From contig NZ_VCLA01000023.1 of assembly GCF_009600885.1 (NCBI RefSeq), positions 24,139-88,138 on the forward strand: a DNA stretch of 64,000 bases, given 5' to 3'. How positions within the stretch are numbered: position 1 is the stretch's first letter; the number at the start of each line of letters is the position of its first letter. The DNA is from Streptomyces jumonjinensis. GTDB taxonomy: Bacteria; Actinomycetota; Actinomycetes; Streptomycetales; Streptomycetaceae. Both the position numbers and the translations under genes were made by a program. Below the pieces are notes generated by a model, which was not told the DNA's origin, did not search any database, and was given only the letters and a program-made list of their open reading frames with translations. Positions 1 through 9,866 of this stretch are shown here, piece after piece.

Positions 1-393
1 GGTCCCGAAGGCCAGAAGCTCCTTGAATCCCTGCGCACCGCGGCCCGCGCCGATCAGTGGAGCAGCGACCTCAAGGCGGCCCTGGAGCGCACGAAGATCG
101 ATGTCGTCGCACTGCTGAAGCGCACCGACGCGGCCCCCGCGACGCCGCCCGCACCCACCGCTCCCGACCCCCGGGCCGGGGATGTGCCGCTGAACACGGG
201 AACCAGCGACCCCCGTATCGACGGGCCCCTGTCCCTGCCCGCCGCAGCCGGCCCGAGCCGGACGGCCCGCTCCGGCGGACGGCGCACCACGGCCGCCCAC
301 GCGGTGGCCGAACTCCGGGACGAGCTGGCCGAGCTGGTCGCCCGGGAGCCCGGTGCCACCATCGAGATCACCTGGCGGGTCGTCGACCGATGA
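1..393 (+). CDS. pglY: PglY C-terminal fragment (BREX type 2 ATPase), cut by window edge
   Basis: The open frame runs from base 1 to the TGA at 391-393, about 130 residues, with no start codon inside the window. The visible part is a hydrophilic, Ala/Pro-rich linker followed by a short helical end ([18 protein letters not shown]) and the closing ITWRVVDR. I cannot see an ATPase motif here. The assignment rests on context: the stop overlaps the ATG of a clear PglZ gene (ATGA at 390-393), and in Streptomyces Pgl/BREX type 2 loci pglY lies directly upstream of pglZ. PglY is the large AAA-type ATPase of that phage-defence system. Identity is inferred from position; the frame being coding is well supported by the overlap. 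Confidence 0.7.
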   Translation, partial: GPEGQKLLESLRTAARADQWSSDLKAALERTKIDVVALLKRTDAAPATPPAPTAPDPRAGDVPLNTGTSDPRIDGPLSLPAAAGPSRTARSGGRRTTAAHAVAELRDELAELVAREPGATIEITWRVVDR

Positions 394-3308
394 GCCCTAC
401 TGCCACCACCGGCCCCACTGTCGCCGTACGGCTGAACCTCGCCACCGTCACCCAGTATCTGTCGTCCCAGAGTTCACTCGCCGCCTCCCTGGCCGGAGGC
501 GGCAAGCGCCGGGTCGTCCTGCTCCGCTCGGCGCCGCAGTGGGACGGCCCCGCCGAACCCGTATGGGGTGACGGGCTGACCGCCCGTATCGTGGCCGCGT
601 CCTCCCCGCTCGCCGTTCACGAACTGCTCCTCGATCATCTGGGAGCCGGAGCCGGAGCCGCCACCGGTCCGCTGGTTCTCGTCGTCCTCACCGACCGCGA
701 GCAGAGCGAACTCGACCCGGCGATCCTCGCACGGGCCCACAAACCGCGCATCGAGAACGTCGACACCTGGGATGTGGTCCGCGAGGCATTCGGCGCCGAG
801 CAGGTCGACCCCCGCCTCAAGGACGCCAACTGGGCCGCGGAGGCCCTTCTCGGCGCCACCCCGCCGGGCGGCTGGCCGGCGCTGGCCGGCGGCATGCTCT
901 CCCGGCGCACCGCGCTCTCCGCCCTGGCGCTGCGCCGGCTGCGACTCGGCAGATACGACGCCGAGACGGACCGCACGGGCCGTACGCCGACGGGCGACAG
1001 CCTCGACACCCACACCCTGTTCGGCTGGTCCCTGACCCCCGGCGGCCCGGAGCGCCTGCTGGAACTGCGCGGCCCGGAACGCGCGGGACTGGCCGCGTTC
1101 CTCGGCGAGGAGGACCAGGCCGGTCCCGCCGGACGGGCCCTGTTCGCCCTGGTCGATGCCGAGCACGGCGCGGAAGCGGTGGCCTTCGGCCTGGTCTGCG
1201 CGGCACTGTGGCTGCACGGCGAACCGGACGCCGCCGCCTATCGCGCCCGGGGCCGCGCCGAGCGCTGGTTCGGGGAGCGGCCTCCGGCCGTCGGCGAGGA
1301 GCTCGACGCCCTGGTGTCCCGCTTCGCCCTGGCCGCCGAGGACTACGTCTGCGCCCTGCTCGCCTCCGCCGCCCGCGGCGGAGCCGGGGACAAGGACGAG
1401 GCCCGCGCGGCCCGTCGGCTCAGCGACACCGTCCTGGACCGGGCGTCCGCGCTGGTCCGGCAGTTCGGCGCCGAGGCCGCCGCCGAGGCCAGCCCGGTAC
1501 TGGCCGCGGGCCTGGAGGCCAGATTCGCGGCCGTCGGGCGTGCCCTCGCGTCCGGCCGGTCCGCCACGGTCTCGGAGGCGGTCCGCGCCCTGAGCGACCA
1601 CCAGCGTGCCGACGGGCCGGAGACCCGGGCGCGGCTGGAGCGCGCCCGGATGGGACAGCGGCTGGCCCAGTGGCTGGCCGGCGACCCGGACACCGAGTCC
1701 GGCACGGTGGCCGCCGCCATAGAGCGGCAGATCGCCGAGACCGGATGGGTGGACCGGGCGCTGGAACACGTCGAGGCGGGCGGCGACCCGGACCCGGTCC
1801 TGAGGTCGGCGTACGACACGCTCGGCACCCGGGTGCGCCGGAAACGGCACGAGATCGACCGCGACTTCGCCCGTACCCTCGCGAACTGGACCGCTGCGGG
1901 GACCCCGCCCGGCTCGATGCTGACGGTGGAGACCTTCCTCGACCGGGTCGTCGGACCCGTCGTACGGGACGGGAGCGGCAGGCGCGTACTGCTGCTCGTC
2001 CTGGACGGGATGAGCGCGGCCATCGCCACCGAACTCGGCGAGGAGCTTCGTGCCTCGTGGGCCGAGTTCGATCCGGTCAAGGAGGGTGCGCCGGGCCGCC
2101 GTGCGATGGCGGCGGCGCTGCCCACACTGACAGCCGTCAGCCGAACGTCCCTCTTCGCGGGAAAGCTGATGAAGGGCACACAGGCGGAGGAGCGGAGACT
2201 GTTCCCCGCCCACGCCTTCTGGGGCGGGGCGCCGGCCGCCGTGTTCCACAAGGACGACCTGCGCGCCGAGGGCTCCGGAGACACCTTCGGTCCGGCCCTC
2301 ACCGACGCCCTCGGCGACGAGCGGACCCATGTCGCCGTCGTCCTGAACACCATCGACGACCGCCTCGCCAAGGAGCAGAAACTCGGCGACGGCGCCTGGC
2401 GCCTCGATGAGATAGGGCGGCTCCGCGATCTGCTGCGGGTCGCCGCCGCGCAGGGCATGGCGGTGATCCTGACCAGCGATCACGGTCATGTCGTGGACCG
2501 GCACGGCACGAAGGCGGAGGCGGTCCAGCCGGAATCCGCCCGCCATCGCACTCCCGATGGACCGCTTGGGGCATCCGAGGTCGCGCTCACCGGCCCGCGC
2601 GTGGTCTGGCCCGAGCCCGGCGCCTCGATCGTCGCGCTGTGGGACGCGGACTCGCGCTACACCGCCCTCAAGGCGGGCTACCACGGCGGCGCGGCCCTCC
2701 GGGAATTCACCATCCCAGTCCTCGCGTTCCTCCCCTTCGGCGCCACCCCGCCCGCGGACTGGCGCGAACTGGGCGACCCGAGCCCGGACTGGTGGCTGCC
2801 GGACGGCCAGGACGCCCGTCCGCCGATCCCGGCGCAGCCGTCCGCCGATCCCGCCGTGGTCCCGGAGAAGCCGGGCCGGGCGAGGCCGACGAAGGCACAG
2901 GCCGCACTGGCCGAGACGCACGACTCCCTCTTCGACGTCGCTCTCGTACCTGCGGTCGAAGGGGCGCCCACCTTGATCAGCCCAGTCCTGGTCTCGCCGG
3001 ACGACGCCCTGCTCACCGTGCTCTTCGCGTCGGACACCTTCAAGGACCAAGTCGGGCTGCTCGCCCGCAGACCGCCGATGGACCGGGTAGAGAAGGCGGT
3101 CCGCGCCCTCCTCGACGCCGGGGGCACCCTTCCGGTGACCGCGCTGGCGCAGCGCGTCGACTACCCGGCCACCCGGGCGGACGGCTTCGCCGCAGTCCTG
3201 CGCCAGCTCCTCAACTACGACGGAGTACAGGTACTGGAGACGCTCCCCGACGGGCGGACGCTCCGGCTCCATCTCTCCCTGCTGCGTACTCAGTTCGATC
3301 TGGGCTGA
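390..3308 (+). CDS. pglZ: PglZ, alkaline-phosphatase-fold protein of BREX type 2 (Pgl)
   Basis: A 972-aa protein. I start it at ATG 390, which overlaps the preceding stop (ATGA), rather than at the upstream in-frame extension that would run back through pglY. The central part carries the PglZ/alkaline phosphatase superfamily signature: a buried strand ending in the metal-ligand Asp (LLLVLDGMS, about residues 530-545) and later SDHGHVVD (about residues 695-702). PglZ is a core BREX/Pgl component required for phage growth limitation; in S. coelicolor it comes with PglW, PglX and PglY. It is probably translationally coupled to pglY. The length fits actinobacterial PglZ. A strong hairpin follows the stop, before brxD. 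Family assignment is secure; the biochemical role is taken from the family. Confidence 0.95.
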   Translation: MSPTATTGPTVAVRLNLATVTQYLSSQSSLAASLAGGGKRRVVLLRSAPQWDGPAEPVWGDGLTARIVAASSPLAVHELLLDHLGAGAGAATGPLVLVVLTDREQSELDPAILARAHKPRIENVDTWDVVREAFGAEQVDPRLKDANWAAEALLGATPPGGWPALAGGMLSRRTALSALALRRLRLGRYDAETDRTGRTPTGDSLDTHTLFGWSLTPGGPERLLELRGPERAGLAAFLGEEDQAGPAGRALFALVDAEHGAEAVAFGLVCAALWLHGEPDAAAYRARGRAERWFGERPPAVGEELDALVSRFALAAEDYVCALLASAARGGAGDKDEARAARRLSDTVLDRASALVRQFGAEAAAEASPVLAAGLEARFAAVGRALASGRSATVSEAVRALSDHQRADGPETRARLERARMGQRLAQWLAGDPDTESGTVAAAIERQIAETGWVDRALEHVEAGGDPDPVLRSAYDTLGTRVRRKRHEIDRDFARTLANWTAAGTPPGSMLTVETFLDRVVGPVVRDGSGRRVLLLVLDGMSAAIATELGEELRASWAEFDPVKEGAPGRRAMAAALPTLTAVSRTSLFAGKLMKGTQAEERRLFPAHAFWGGAPAAVFHKDDLRAEGSGDTFGPALTDALGDERTHVAVVLNTIDDRLAKEQKLGDGAWRLDEIGRLRDLLRVAAAQGMAVILTSDHGHVVDRHGTKAEAVQPESARHRTPDGPLGASEVALTGPRVVWPEPGASIVALWDADSRYTALKAGYHGGAALREFTIPVLAFLPFGATPPADWRELGDPSPDWWLPDGQDARPPIPAQPSADPAVVPEKPGRARPTKAQAALAETHDSLFDVALVPAVEGAPTLISPVLVSPDDALLTVLFASDTFKDQVGLLARRPPMDRVEKAVRALLDAGGTLPVTALAQRVDYPATRADGFAAVLRQLLNYDGVQVLETLPDGRTLRLHLSLLRTQFDLG

Positions 3309-3319
3309 CGCCCCGTTCA

Positions 3320-3369
3320 CCGACCTGCCGGGGCCGCCGCCGGTGAGGGCGGCGGCTCCGGCAGGTCGG
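3320..3369 (+). terminator. Long GC-rich hairpin between pglZ and brxD
   Basis: Two 22-base arms (3320-3341 and 3348-3369) pair with a single mismatch (a G-U type pair in RNA) around a 6-base loop. It lies 11 bases after the pglZ stop and about 50 bases before the brxD GTG. There is no U-tract, as is common in Streptomyces. It could be a terminator or attenuator, or a stabilising 3' structure that lowers brxD/brxHI relative to pglZ. Confidence 0.7.
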
Positions 3370-3418
3370 GTGGGGCGGACAGGCGGACGCGGCCAGGCAC
3401 GGATGGGAGACTGGGGCG

Positions 3419-4747
3419 GTGACCGAGCCCCGTCCCACCATCTCCGTCTCCGCCGCCCGCCGCCGCACCGTCCTCGACGCGCTGCGGCGTGGCGCCGTGC
3501 CCGAGAGTGGACTGGACCTGCTGGCCACCGGCCTTGACCGGTATGAGGCCGCCCTCAACGCGGAGCTGGACGCGGTCGCCTCCGGGGCGTCGGTGTTCAA
3601 GGCCGTGCGGGGCGAGTACGGATCGGGCAAGACCTTCTTCACCCGGTGGCTGGGCGAGCGGGCCAAGCGACGGGGTCTCGCCGTGGCCGAGATCCAGATC
3701 TCGGAGACCGAGACCCCGCTGCACCGGCTGGAGACGGTCTACCGGCGGCTCACCGAGCGGCTGGCCACCGCGAGCTTCCCGCCGAGCGCCCTCCGACCGG
3801 TCGTGGACTCCTGGTTCTACGCACTGGAGGAGGACGCCCTCGCCGCCGGGGCCGACGAGGACGATCTGCCGGACGAAGTCGAGAAGCTGCTGACCGCGCG
3901 GCTGGCCGAGGTGTCCCGGCACGCTCCGTCCTTCGCGACCGCCCTGCGCGGCTACCGCTCCGCTCTCACGGACGGCGACGAGGCGACCGCCGCCGCGGTC
4001 CTGGCCTGGCTGGGCGGCCAGCCCCATGTCGCCGCGGCGGCACGCCGGTCCGCCGGGGTCCGCGGCGACCTCGACCACTTCGGGGCCTTCGGCTTCCTCC
4101 AGGGAGTGCTGACCGTGCTGCGCGACTCCGGACACCGGGGACTGTTCGTCGTCCTGGACGAGGTGGAGACCCTTCAGCGCGTCCGGTCGGACGCTCGCGA
4201 CAAGGCGCTGAACGCGCTGCGGCAGCTCATCGACGAGGTTCACTCGGGCCGATTCCCCGGCCTCTATCTGGTGATCACCGGCACACCGGCGTTCTACGAC
4301 GGCCCGCAGGGAGTGCAGCGCCTCGCCCCGCTCGCCCAGCGTCTCGCCACCGACCTCACCACCGACCCGCGGTTCGACAATCCACGCGCTGTCCAACTGC
4401 GCCTGCCCGGCTTCACCCAGGAGTCGCTGATCGGTCTCGGGACGACCATCCGCGATCTGTACGCCGAGGGGGCCGGCGCCCCCGACCGCGTCAAGGCCCT
4501 CGCGGACGACGCGTACGTCGCCGACCTGGCACGGGCGGTCGGCGGAGCCCTCGGGGGGAAGGCCGGAGTCGCGCCCCGGCTCTTCCTGAAGAAGCTGGTC
4601 GGCGATGTTCTCGACCGGGTCGATCAGTTCGAGGACTTCGACCCCCGCCGGCACTACCGCCTCACGGTGACGAGCGGCGAACTCACCGACGTCGAGAGAA
4701 ATCTCGCGACTGCCGTGTCAGCCGGTGACATCGACCTGGACGTGTGA
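3419..4747 (+). CDS. brxD: BrxD, BREX type 2 ATP-binding protein
   Basis: A 442-aa P-loop ATPase starting at GTG 3419. The Walker A is GEYGSGKTFF near residue 67 and the Walker B is LFVVLDEVETLQRV near residue 245, followed by a sensor-like LVITGTPAFYDG. This is the pattern of the BREX-system ATP-binding proteins (BrxC/BrxD type), and 442 aa is the usual BrxD size. It sits in the canonical BREX type 2 order pglZ-brxD-brxHI. Its stop (4745-4747) shares one base with the ATG of the helicase gene, so the two are probably translationally coupled. The role is presumed ATP-dependent recognition or processing of phage DNA with the BrxHI helicase. Confidence 0.92.
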   Translation: MTEPRPTISVSAARRRTVLDALRRGAVPESGLDLLATGLDRYEAALNAELDAVASGASVFKAVRGEYGSGKTFFTRWLGERAKRRGLAVAEIQISETETPLHRLETVYRRLTERLATASFPPSALRPVVDSWFYALEEDALAAGADEDDLPDEVEKLLTARLAEVSRHAPSFATALRGYRSALTDGDEATAAAVLAWLGGQPHVAAAARRSAGVRGDLDHFGAFGFLQGVLTVLRDSGHRGLFVVLDEVETLQRVRSDARDKALNALRQLIDEVHSGRFPGLYLVITGTPAFYDGPQGVQRLAPLAQRLATDLTTDPRFDNPRAVQLRLPGFTQESLIGLGTTIRDLYAEGAGAPDRVKALADDAYVADLARAVGGALGGKAGVAPRLFLKKLVGDVLDRVDQFEDFDPRRHYRLTVTSGELTDVERNLATAVSAGDIDLDV

Positions 4748-7005
4748 TGAGCGGCTCCGACGAGCACGACGCCCTGCTCCGGGGCGACCCCGTTCCATCG
4801 GTCCCGGGCGACCGCGTCGACCGGCTCGACCCTGCCCCGTCGGCCCCGGGTGACCCCGTCGACCGGCTCGATCCCGTCGTCCTTCACCATGTGGTGAACA
4901 CCCTCGGCTGGCCCGATCTGCGACCGCTTCAACGGGCCGCGATCCACCCGCTGATGGACGGCGAGGACGCCGTGCTCCTCGCACCCACCGCGGGCGGCAA
5001 GACCGAGGCCGCCTGCCTGCCGATCCTCTCGGCCATGTCCGAGCAGCGCTGGTCCGGTACCTCCGTGCTCTATCTGTGCCCCCTCAAAGCGCTGCTCAAC
5101 AACCTGGTGACCCGCATCGACGCCTACGCCCAATGGCTCGGGCGCCGCGCGGAGCTGTGGCACGGGGACACGAAGGAGTCACAGCGGCGACGTATCCGCA
5201 ACGATGGGCCGGACATCCTGCTGACCACCCCCGAATCGCTGGAGGCCATGCTCATCGGGGTGAAGACCGACCACACCCGGCTGCTGGGCGGCGTCCGGGC
5301 CGTCGTGGTGGACGAGGTGCACGCCTTCGCGGGGGACGACCGCGGCTGGCATCTGCTGGCCGTACTGGAGCGGCTGGAGCAGGTCACGGGACGCCCCATC
5401 CAGCGGATCGGGCTGTCGGCGACCGTCGGGAATCCGCGGCAGCTGCTCACCTGGCTCCAGGGATCCGGCGCGGGCGAACGCCCGGGACGGGTCGTGGCCC
5501 CGGACCTCACCACGCCTCCGGACGCCGCCCCCGTACCCGCCCCCGTACCCGGTACCGGTGAGGGGAGCACACCACCCCCCGGTGAGGTGGAGCTGGACTA
5601 TGTGGGCTCCCTCGGCAACGCCGCGAAACTGATCGCCGCGCTGCATCGGGGCGAGAAGCGGCTGGTGTTCTGCGAGTCCAGACGCCAGGTGGAGGAGCTC
5701 GGTGCGGCGCTGCGAGCGCGCGAGGTGACGGTGTTCCTCTCGCACGCCTCCCTGTCGGCCGGGGAGAGAGCCAGATCGGAGCAGGCTTTCGCGGAGGCGC
5801 GGGACTGCGTCATCGTCTCCACGTCCACGCTGGAACTGGGCATCGATGTGGGAGACCTGGACCGTGTCATCCAGATCGATTCGCCCCGCACGGTGGCCTC
5901 GTTCCTCCAGCGCATCGGACGCACCGGGCGGCGGCCGGGAAGCACCCGCAACTGCCTGCTCCTCGCCACCACCAAGGACACGCTGCTCCAAGCGGCTGCG
6001 CTCCTGCTGCTCTGGGGGCGTGGCTGGGTCGAAGCGGTGACCCCGCCGCCCGAGCCCCGCCACCTCGTGGCGCAGCAACTCCTCGCCGCCGCCCTGCAAC
6101 AGCACCGGATGGGCGATCAGCTCTGGCCCGGGTTGTGGAACGGGCTCGCGCCCTTCGACCGCTCGGCAACCCCCATCCTGCGGCATCTGAGGAGTGAGGG
6201 CTTCCTCGACGAGGACGGCGGGATGCTGTTCATCGGCCCCGAGGCGGAACGCCGCTTCGGCCGCCGCCACTTCATCGAACTGACCGCCTCGTTCACCGCG
6301 CCCCCGCAGTTCACCGTTCTGTCCGGGCGCACCGAGATCGGACAGACGGACCCCTCCGTTCTGACCGAGGACCGGCCGGGGCCACGCCGGCTGCTGCTCG
6401 GCGGGCGCAGCTGGCAGGTGACCTTCATCGACTGGGGTCGCAGACGGGTCTTCGTCGAGGCGGTCGACGGCGGCGGCATCGCCAAGTGGACGAGCGGCTC
6501 GCTCGCCGGACTCTCCTACACCCTGACCCGAGCGATGCGCGAGGTACTCCTCGGAGCGGACCCGCCGGTCTCGCTCACCGGGCGGGCCGAAGCGTGCCTG
6601 ACGGACTGGCGGACGGAGGACGCTCCGCACATGGCCCACCCCGGCGGAACCCTGGTGACCCGCCTGGGAACCGATGTGCGCTGGTGGACCTGGGCGGGCC
6701 ACCGCGCGAACGCGACCCTCGCGGCCACGCTCGCGTCGATCACGGACCCCGTCCAGCGGCCGACCGACTGCTGGGTGCGGCTCCGGGAGGATCTGACTCC
6801 CGACCTGTGGCGGACCGCTCTCGAAGGGGCCGACGGGGGCGCCGCCCTGGTACTGCCGGATGTCGACCACCGCGCGGTGCAGGGGCTGAAGTTCTCGGCC
6901 GCCTTGCCCCAGCGCCTCGCGGTGGCCACGCTCGCCGCGCGACTGGCCGACTTCGAGGGAGCCCGCACCGTGCTCGGGGAGCCGGTGCGATTCCAGATCG
7001 GATGA
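4747..7005 (+). CDS. brxHI: BrxHI, Lhr-like DEAD/DEAH-box helicase of BREX type 2
   Basis: A superfamily 2 helicase of about 752 aa. Motif I is APTAGGKTEAA (about residue 80), motif II DEVH (about 190), motif III SATVGNP (about 225), and the C-terminal helicase motifs include LELGIDVGDLDRVIQ and QRIGRTGRRPG (about 365-400). This arrangement, with a DEVH box and a long C-terminal region, is Lhr-like and matches BrxHI, the helicase specific to BREX type 2. The start may be ATG 4747 (sharing one base with the brxD stop) or the adjacent GTG 4744. It is the last gene of the plus-strand defence operon. Confidence 0.92.
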   Translation: MSGSDEHDALLRGDPVPSVPGDRVDRLDPAPSAPGDPVDRLDPVVLHHVVNTLGWPDLRPLQRAAIHPLMDGEDAVLLAPTAGGKTEAACLPILSAMSEQRWSGTSVLYLCPLKALLNNLVTRIDAYAQWLGRRAELWHGDTKESQRRRIRNDGPDILLTTPESLEAMLIGVKTDHTRLLGGVRAVVVDEVHAFAGDDRGWHLLAVLERLEQVTGRPIQRIGLSATVGNPRQLLTWLQGSGAGERPGRVVAPDLTTPPDAAPVPAPVPGTGEGSTPPPGEVELDYVGSLGNAAKLIAALHRGEKRLVFCESRRQVEELGAALRAREVTVFLSHASLSAGERARSEQAFAEARDCVIVSTSTLELGIDVGDLDRVIQIDSPRTVASFLQRIGRTGRRPGSTRNCLLLATTKDTLLQAAALLLLWGRGWVEAVTPPPEPRHLVAQQLLAAALQQHRMGDQLWPGLWNGLAPFDRSATPILRHLRSEGFLDEDGGMLFIGPEAERRFGRRHFIELTASFTAPPQFTVLSGRTEIGQTDPSVLTEDRPGPRRLLLGGRSWQVTFIDWGRRRVFVEAVDGGGIAKWTSGSLAGLSYTLTRAMREVLLGADPPVSLTGRAEACLTDWRTEDAPHMAHPGGTLVTRLGTDVRWWTWAGHRANATLAATLASITDPVQRPTDCWVRLREDLTPDLWRTALEGADGGAALVLPDVDHRAVQGLKFSAALPQRLAVATLAARLADFEGARTVLGEPVRFQIG

Positions 7006-7188
7006 ATCGGCGGAATCGGCGGAATCGGTCCATCGCTGAAGCGCCGAGCGCGTGGAGTCCGGCGACTCCCGGGGGCGCGGGCGGCTGACCGGCCACGCCG
7101 CGCACGGTCCCGTACCTGATCTGACAGCGCCGGAATCCCGGGACAAGGCACCCCGTAACCACCCGTATGCGCGGACAGTTGACCCGGT

Positions 7189-8541
7189 GTGTCTGCATAT
7201 AGCGCTGCGTCATCCGAGCCCGGCCGGAGCGGGGGGCCGTCGATGCTGCGGATCGCTTCGGCGTCGCTCGTCGGGACCGCCATCGAGTTCTACGACTTCT
7301 TCGTCTACGGGACGGCCGCGGCGCTCGTCCTGGGACCGCTGTTCTTCCCCACCTTCTCCCCGCTCACCGGAACGCTGGCCGCCTTCGGCACCTTCGCCGT
7401 CGGATTCATCGCACGTCCGCTCGGGTCCGTGCTCTTCGGGCACATCGGCGACCGGTACGGACGGCGCCCCGTACTGGTCGCGTCCCTGTTGACGACCGGG
7501 TTCGCCACCACCGCCGTCGGCTGTCTGCCGGCGTACTCCACCATCGGCACGGCCGCGCCCGTACTGCTTCTGCTGCTCAGATTCCTCCAGGGCCTCGGGC
7601 TCGGCGGCGAGTGGGGCGGAGCCGTGCTGCTCACCGCGGAGCACGCCCCGGCCGGGCGGCGCGCTCTGTGGGGCAGCTTTCCCCAGATGGGGCCGCCGCT
7701 GGGCTTCCTGCTGGCCAACGGCACGATGCTGACGCTGACCGCGGTGCTCTCCGACGCGCAGTTCCTCGCCTGGGGCTGGCGGGTGCCCTTCTGGGCCGCC
7801 GGTGTGCTCACCGTGGGCGGCCTGCTGCTCCGTACCTCGCTCGCCGAGACCCCGCACTTCCGCGAACTGGCGGAGACGGGCAGCCGCGCGGTCGCCCCCG
7901 CCGCCGAGGTGCTGCGCCACCACTGGCGCCTGCTGCTGCTGACCGCGGGCGGCCTCTCGGTCGGCTACGCCGTCTTCTACGCCGTGACCACCTGGGCCCT
8001 GGTGTACGGGACGGAACAGCTGGGAGTCAGCCGGACCACGATGCTGATCCTGGTGACCGCCGCCGCGGGGGTCAACGGCATGCTGACACCGCTGGCCGCG
8101 CTCCTCGGCGACCGCTTCGGCCGCCGTCCGATGTGCCTGGCGGGCAGCACCCTCGCGGCCGTATGGATGTTCCCCTTCATCTCGCTGCTGAACACGGGGG
8201 AGCCGCTGCTGATGTTCCTGGGCTCGCTCGTGGCGCTGATCGCGCTCGTCACGATGTTCTCGGTGGTCGCCGCGTATCTGCCCGAGCTGTACGAGCCGAG
8301 GGTGCGGTGCACGGGAGCGGCGGTCGGGTACAACCTCGCCGGTCTGCTCGGCGGCGCGCTCACGCCCATCGTGGCGACCGCCCTCTCGGACGGCGTCCGC
8401 CCGCCGTGGGGTGTGGCCGCCTGGCTCACCGGAGTCGCGCTCCTCAGCACGGCCTGTTTCGCCGCACTGCCGGAGACCCACCCGATGCCGGTACGGGCCG
8501 GCGCATCCGGACACACCGACGAGGAGCCCGCACCGGCGTGA
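7189..8541 (+). CDS. MFS transporter, metabolite:H+ symporter (MHS) family
   Basis: A 450-aa integral membrane protein with about twelve hydrophobic segments. Near the N-terminus it has SLVGTAIEFYDFFVYG, typical of the MHS family (shikimate, proline/betaine, citrate or alpha-ketoglutarate:H+ symporters). The MFS loop motif occurs twice, GDRYGRRP after TM2 and GDRFGRRP in the second half. The first start in frame is GTG 7189; ATG 7243, preceded by a purine-rich GGAGCGGGGGG stretch, is an alternative giving a 432-aa protein without the polar leader. It is separate from the BREX operon by about 180 bases and converges with jetD. The substrate cannot be assigned from sequence. Nothing ties it functionally to the defence genes. 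Confidence 0.9.
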   Translation: MSAYSAASSEPGRSGGPSMLRIASASLVGTAIEFYDFFVYGTAAALVLGPLFFPTFSPLTGTLAAFGTFAVGFIARPLGSVLFGHIGDRYGRRPVLVASLLTTGFATTAVGCLPAYSTIGTAAPVLLLLLRFLQGLGLGGEWGGAVLLTAEHAPAGRRALWGSFPQMGPPLGFLLANGTMLTLTAVLSDAQFLAWGWRVPFWAAGVLTVGGLLLRTSLAETPHFRELAETGSRAVAPAAEVLRHHWRLLLLTAGGLSVGYAVFYAVTTWALVYGTEQLGVSRTTMLILVTAAAGVNGMLTPLAALLGDRFGRRPMCLAGSTLAAVWMFPFISLLNTGEPLLMFLGSLVALIALVTMFSVVAAYLPELYEPRVRCTGAAVGYNLAGLLGGALTPIVATALSDGVRPPWGVAAWLTGVALLSTACFAALPETHPMPVRAGASGHTDEEPAPA

Positions 8542-8606
8542 GCCCGCGTGGCACCGCGTACTCCCCATGGTGTGTCCCAGGATGACCGCAGGCCCCCGAA
8601 CCGTCG

Positions 8607-9866
8607 TCATTCCAGATCGGACAGCAGCAGGTCGAGGACCGACTCCTCCTCGACCCGGACGCCCGACTCCATGAGGGCCTGCGGGAGATCCGGGTCCCAG
8701 GGAGCCTCGGCCCGCTGCCCCGCGAGCGGCGGGCCGTCAGGTGCCGTGAGCGCTGCGGCGCGGTAGTCGGCGGCTGTGTAACGCCAGGGCCGCCACGGGA
8801 CGCGGCGCAGCAGGGCGGACGCGATACGGAGCCCGCCCCAGTCGAAGTCTCCGTGGTAGAGGAGCGTTGCTCCACCCTCGTGCAGATGGCGCAGGAGGGC
8901 GAGCGCCGCGGCGGACGGCTGGCCCTGGAGGCATACCAGCGGCGCGGAGTGCGCGCCGTGCGTATCGGCTGCCGCCGCGAGCACCGCGGGGTTCTCGCAG
9001 ATCCGGACGGCCGGAGCGGACACGTTCGGAGAGCGGCGGATGAGCTGCCGCAGGGTCAGGACGGACGGTTCTCCCGCATCGGCCATCCAGTCCAGGGCGG
9101 GGGTGCCCCGCAGGTTCAGGGTGAGGACGGTCGAGGACAGCTCGTCGCGCAGCAGACCGGCCGATGCCCAGGCATCCCGGCGCCATGCGGCGCCGGTGCC
9201 GTCGGGGAAGCCCGTCAGCGCTCGCACACCGGCGAGGGTGATGGTGGCCAGCGGGGTGCCGTCGTCCAGCGCGTGGGCACCGCCCAGGAGCCGGGCCGAG
9301 AACGTGGGAAGCGAGACGGGCGCCCCGGCGGGGAGGGCGCCGAGGGCGACGGCGACCCGACTCAGGAGCGCCTGCGCTGCGGCGGGGGTGCCGGCCAGCC
9401 GCCGTACCAGGCCCTCGGCCCGGAGCCGTTCGACCCATGCGGTGAGGGCGGGAAGCTCTGCCGCCAGGGCGTCGAGCGGGGCGTACGCCTCCTGCCAGGC
9501 CCGGTTCTCGGCCGCACGGGCCGGGCCGAGGAGGACTACCGGCCCGGTGAGCGCGACCACCGCCGACGCGAGGCCGTCCGGGCTGACCCCGGAGCGGCGC
9601 AGGACGGCGTCCACCTCGTCCAGCCGAACGGTCAGGGAGCGCCCGCTGCCCGGAGAGCGGCCCAGCAGCCGCTCGACCGAGGTCCGCTGGGCCGGCGTGG
9701 GCGTACGGAGGAAGACCGAGCCGGTGAGGGGCTGTTCGCGCGCCAGGCGCCGGCGTGCCCGGTCGACCAGCCAGGCGAGTTCCGGATCACCCAGCAGACG
9801 GCGGAGCCTCGGCCCGTCCACCGGGGTCGGTCCGTCCACCGGGCCGGCGGCGGGCGTCACGTCCAT
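8607..9866 (-). CDS. jetD: JetD (first locus), Wadjet type II nuclease, DUF3323/DUF2399
   Basis: A 419-aa protein of the TIGR02679 type. The N-terminal part matches the DUF3323-like half; the C-terminal half carries the toprim-like DUF2399 signature, with CENPAVL near residue 289 and HGDFDWGG near residue 340. In Wadjet, JetD is the topoisomerase VI/toprim-related nuclease that cleaves circular plasmid DNA after the JetABC SMC-like motor has extruded it. The ATG at 9866 lies inside the end of jetC (10-base overlap), so the gene is translationally coupled as the last cistron of jetABCD. It ends 65 bases from the converging MFS gene. The acidic toprim residues appear intact. Confidence 0.93.
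   Translation of the reverse strand: MDVTPAAGPVDGPTPVDGPRLRRLLGDPELAWLVDRARRRLAREQPLTGSVFLRTPTPAQRTSVERLLGRSPGSGRSLTVRLDEVDAVLRRSGVSPDGLASAVVALTGPVVLLGPARAAENRAWQEAYAPLDALAAELPALTAWVERLRAEGLVRRLAGTPAAAQALLSRVAVALGALPAGAPVSLPTFSARLLGGAHALDDGTPLATITLAGVRALTGFPDGTGAAWRRDAWASAGLLRDELSSTVLTLNLRGTPALDWMADAGEPSVLTLRQLIRRSPNVSAPAVRICENPAVLAAAADTHGAHSAPLVCLQGQPSAAALALLRHLHEGGATLLYHGDFDWGGLRIASALLRRVPWRPWRYTAADYRAAALTAPDGPPLAGQRAEAPWDPDLPQALMESGVRVEEESVLDLLLSDLE

Noticed and set aside
474..3320. 948-aa minus-strand open frame
   Set aside because: Antisense shadow of pglZ; low-complexity Arg/Gly-rich composition, no domain motifs.
7054..7069. Small hairpin (ggagtc/gactcc) after brxHI
   Set aside because: Only 6 bp, no U-tract; too weak to call a terminator.
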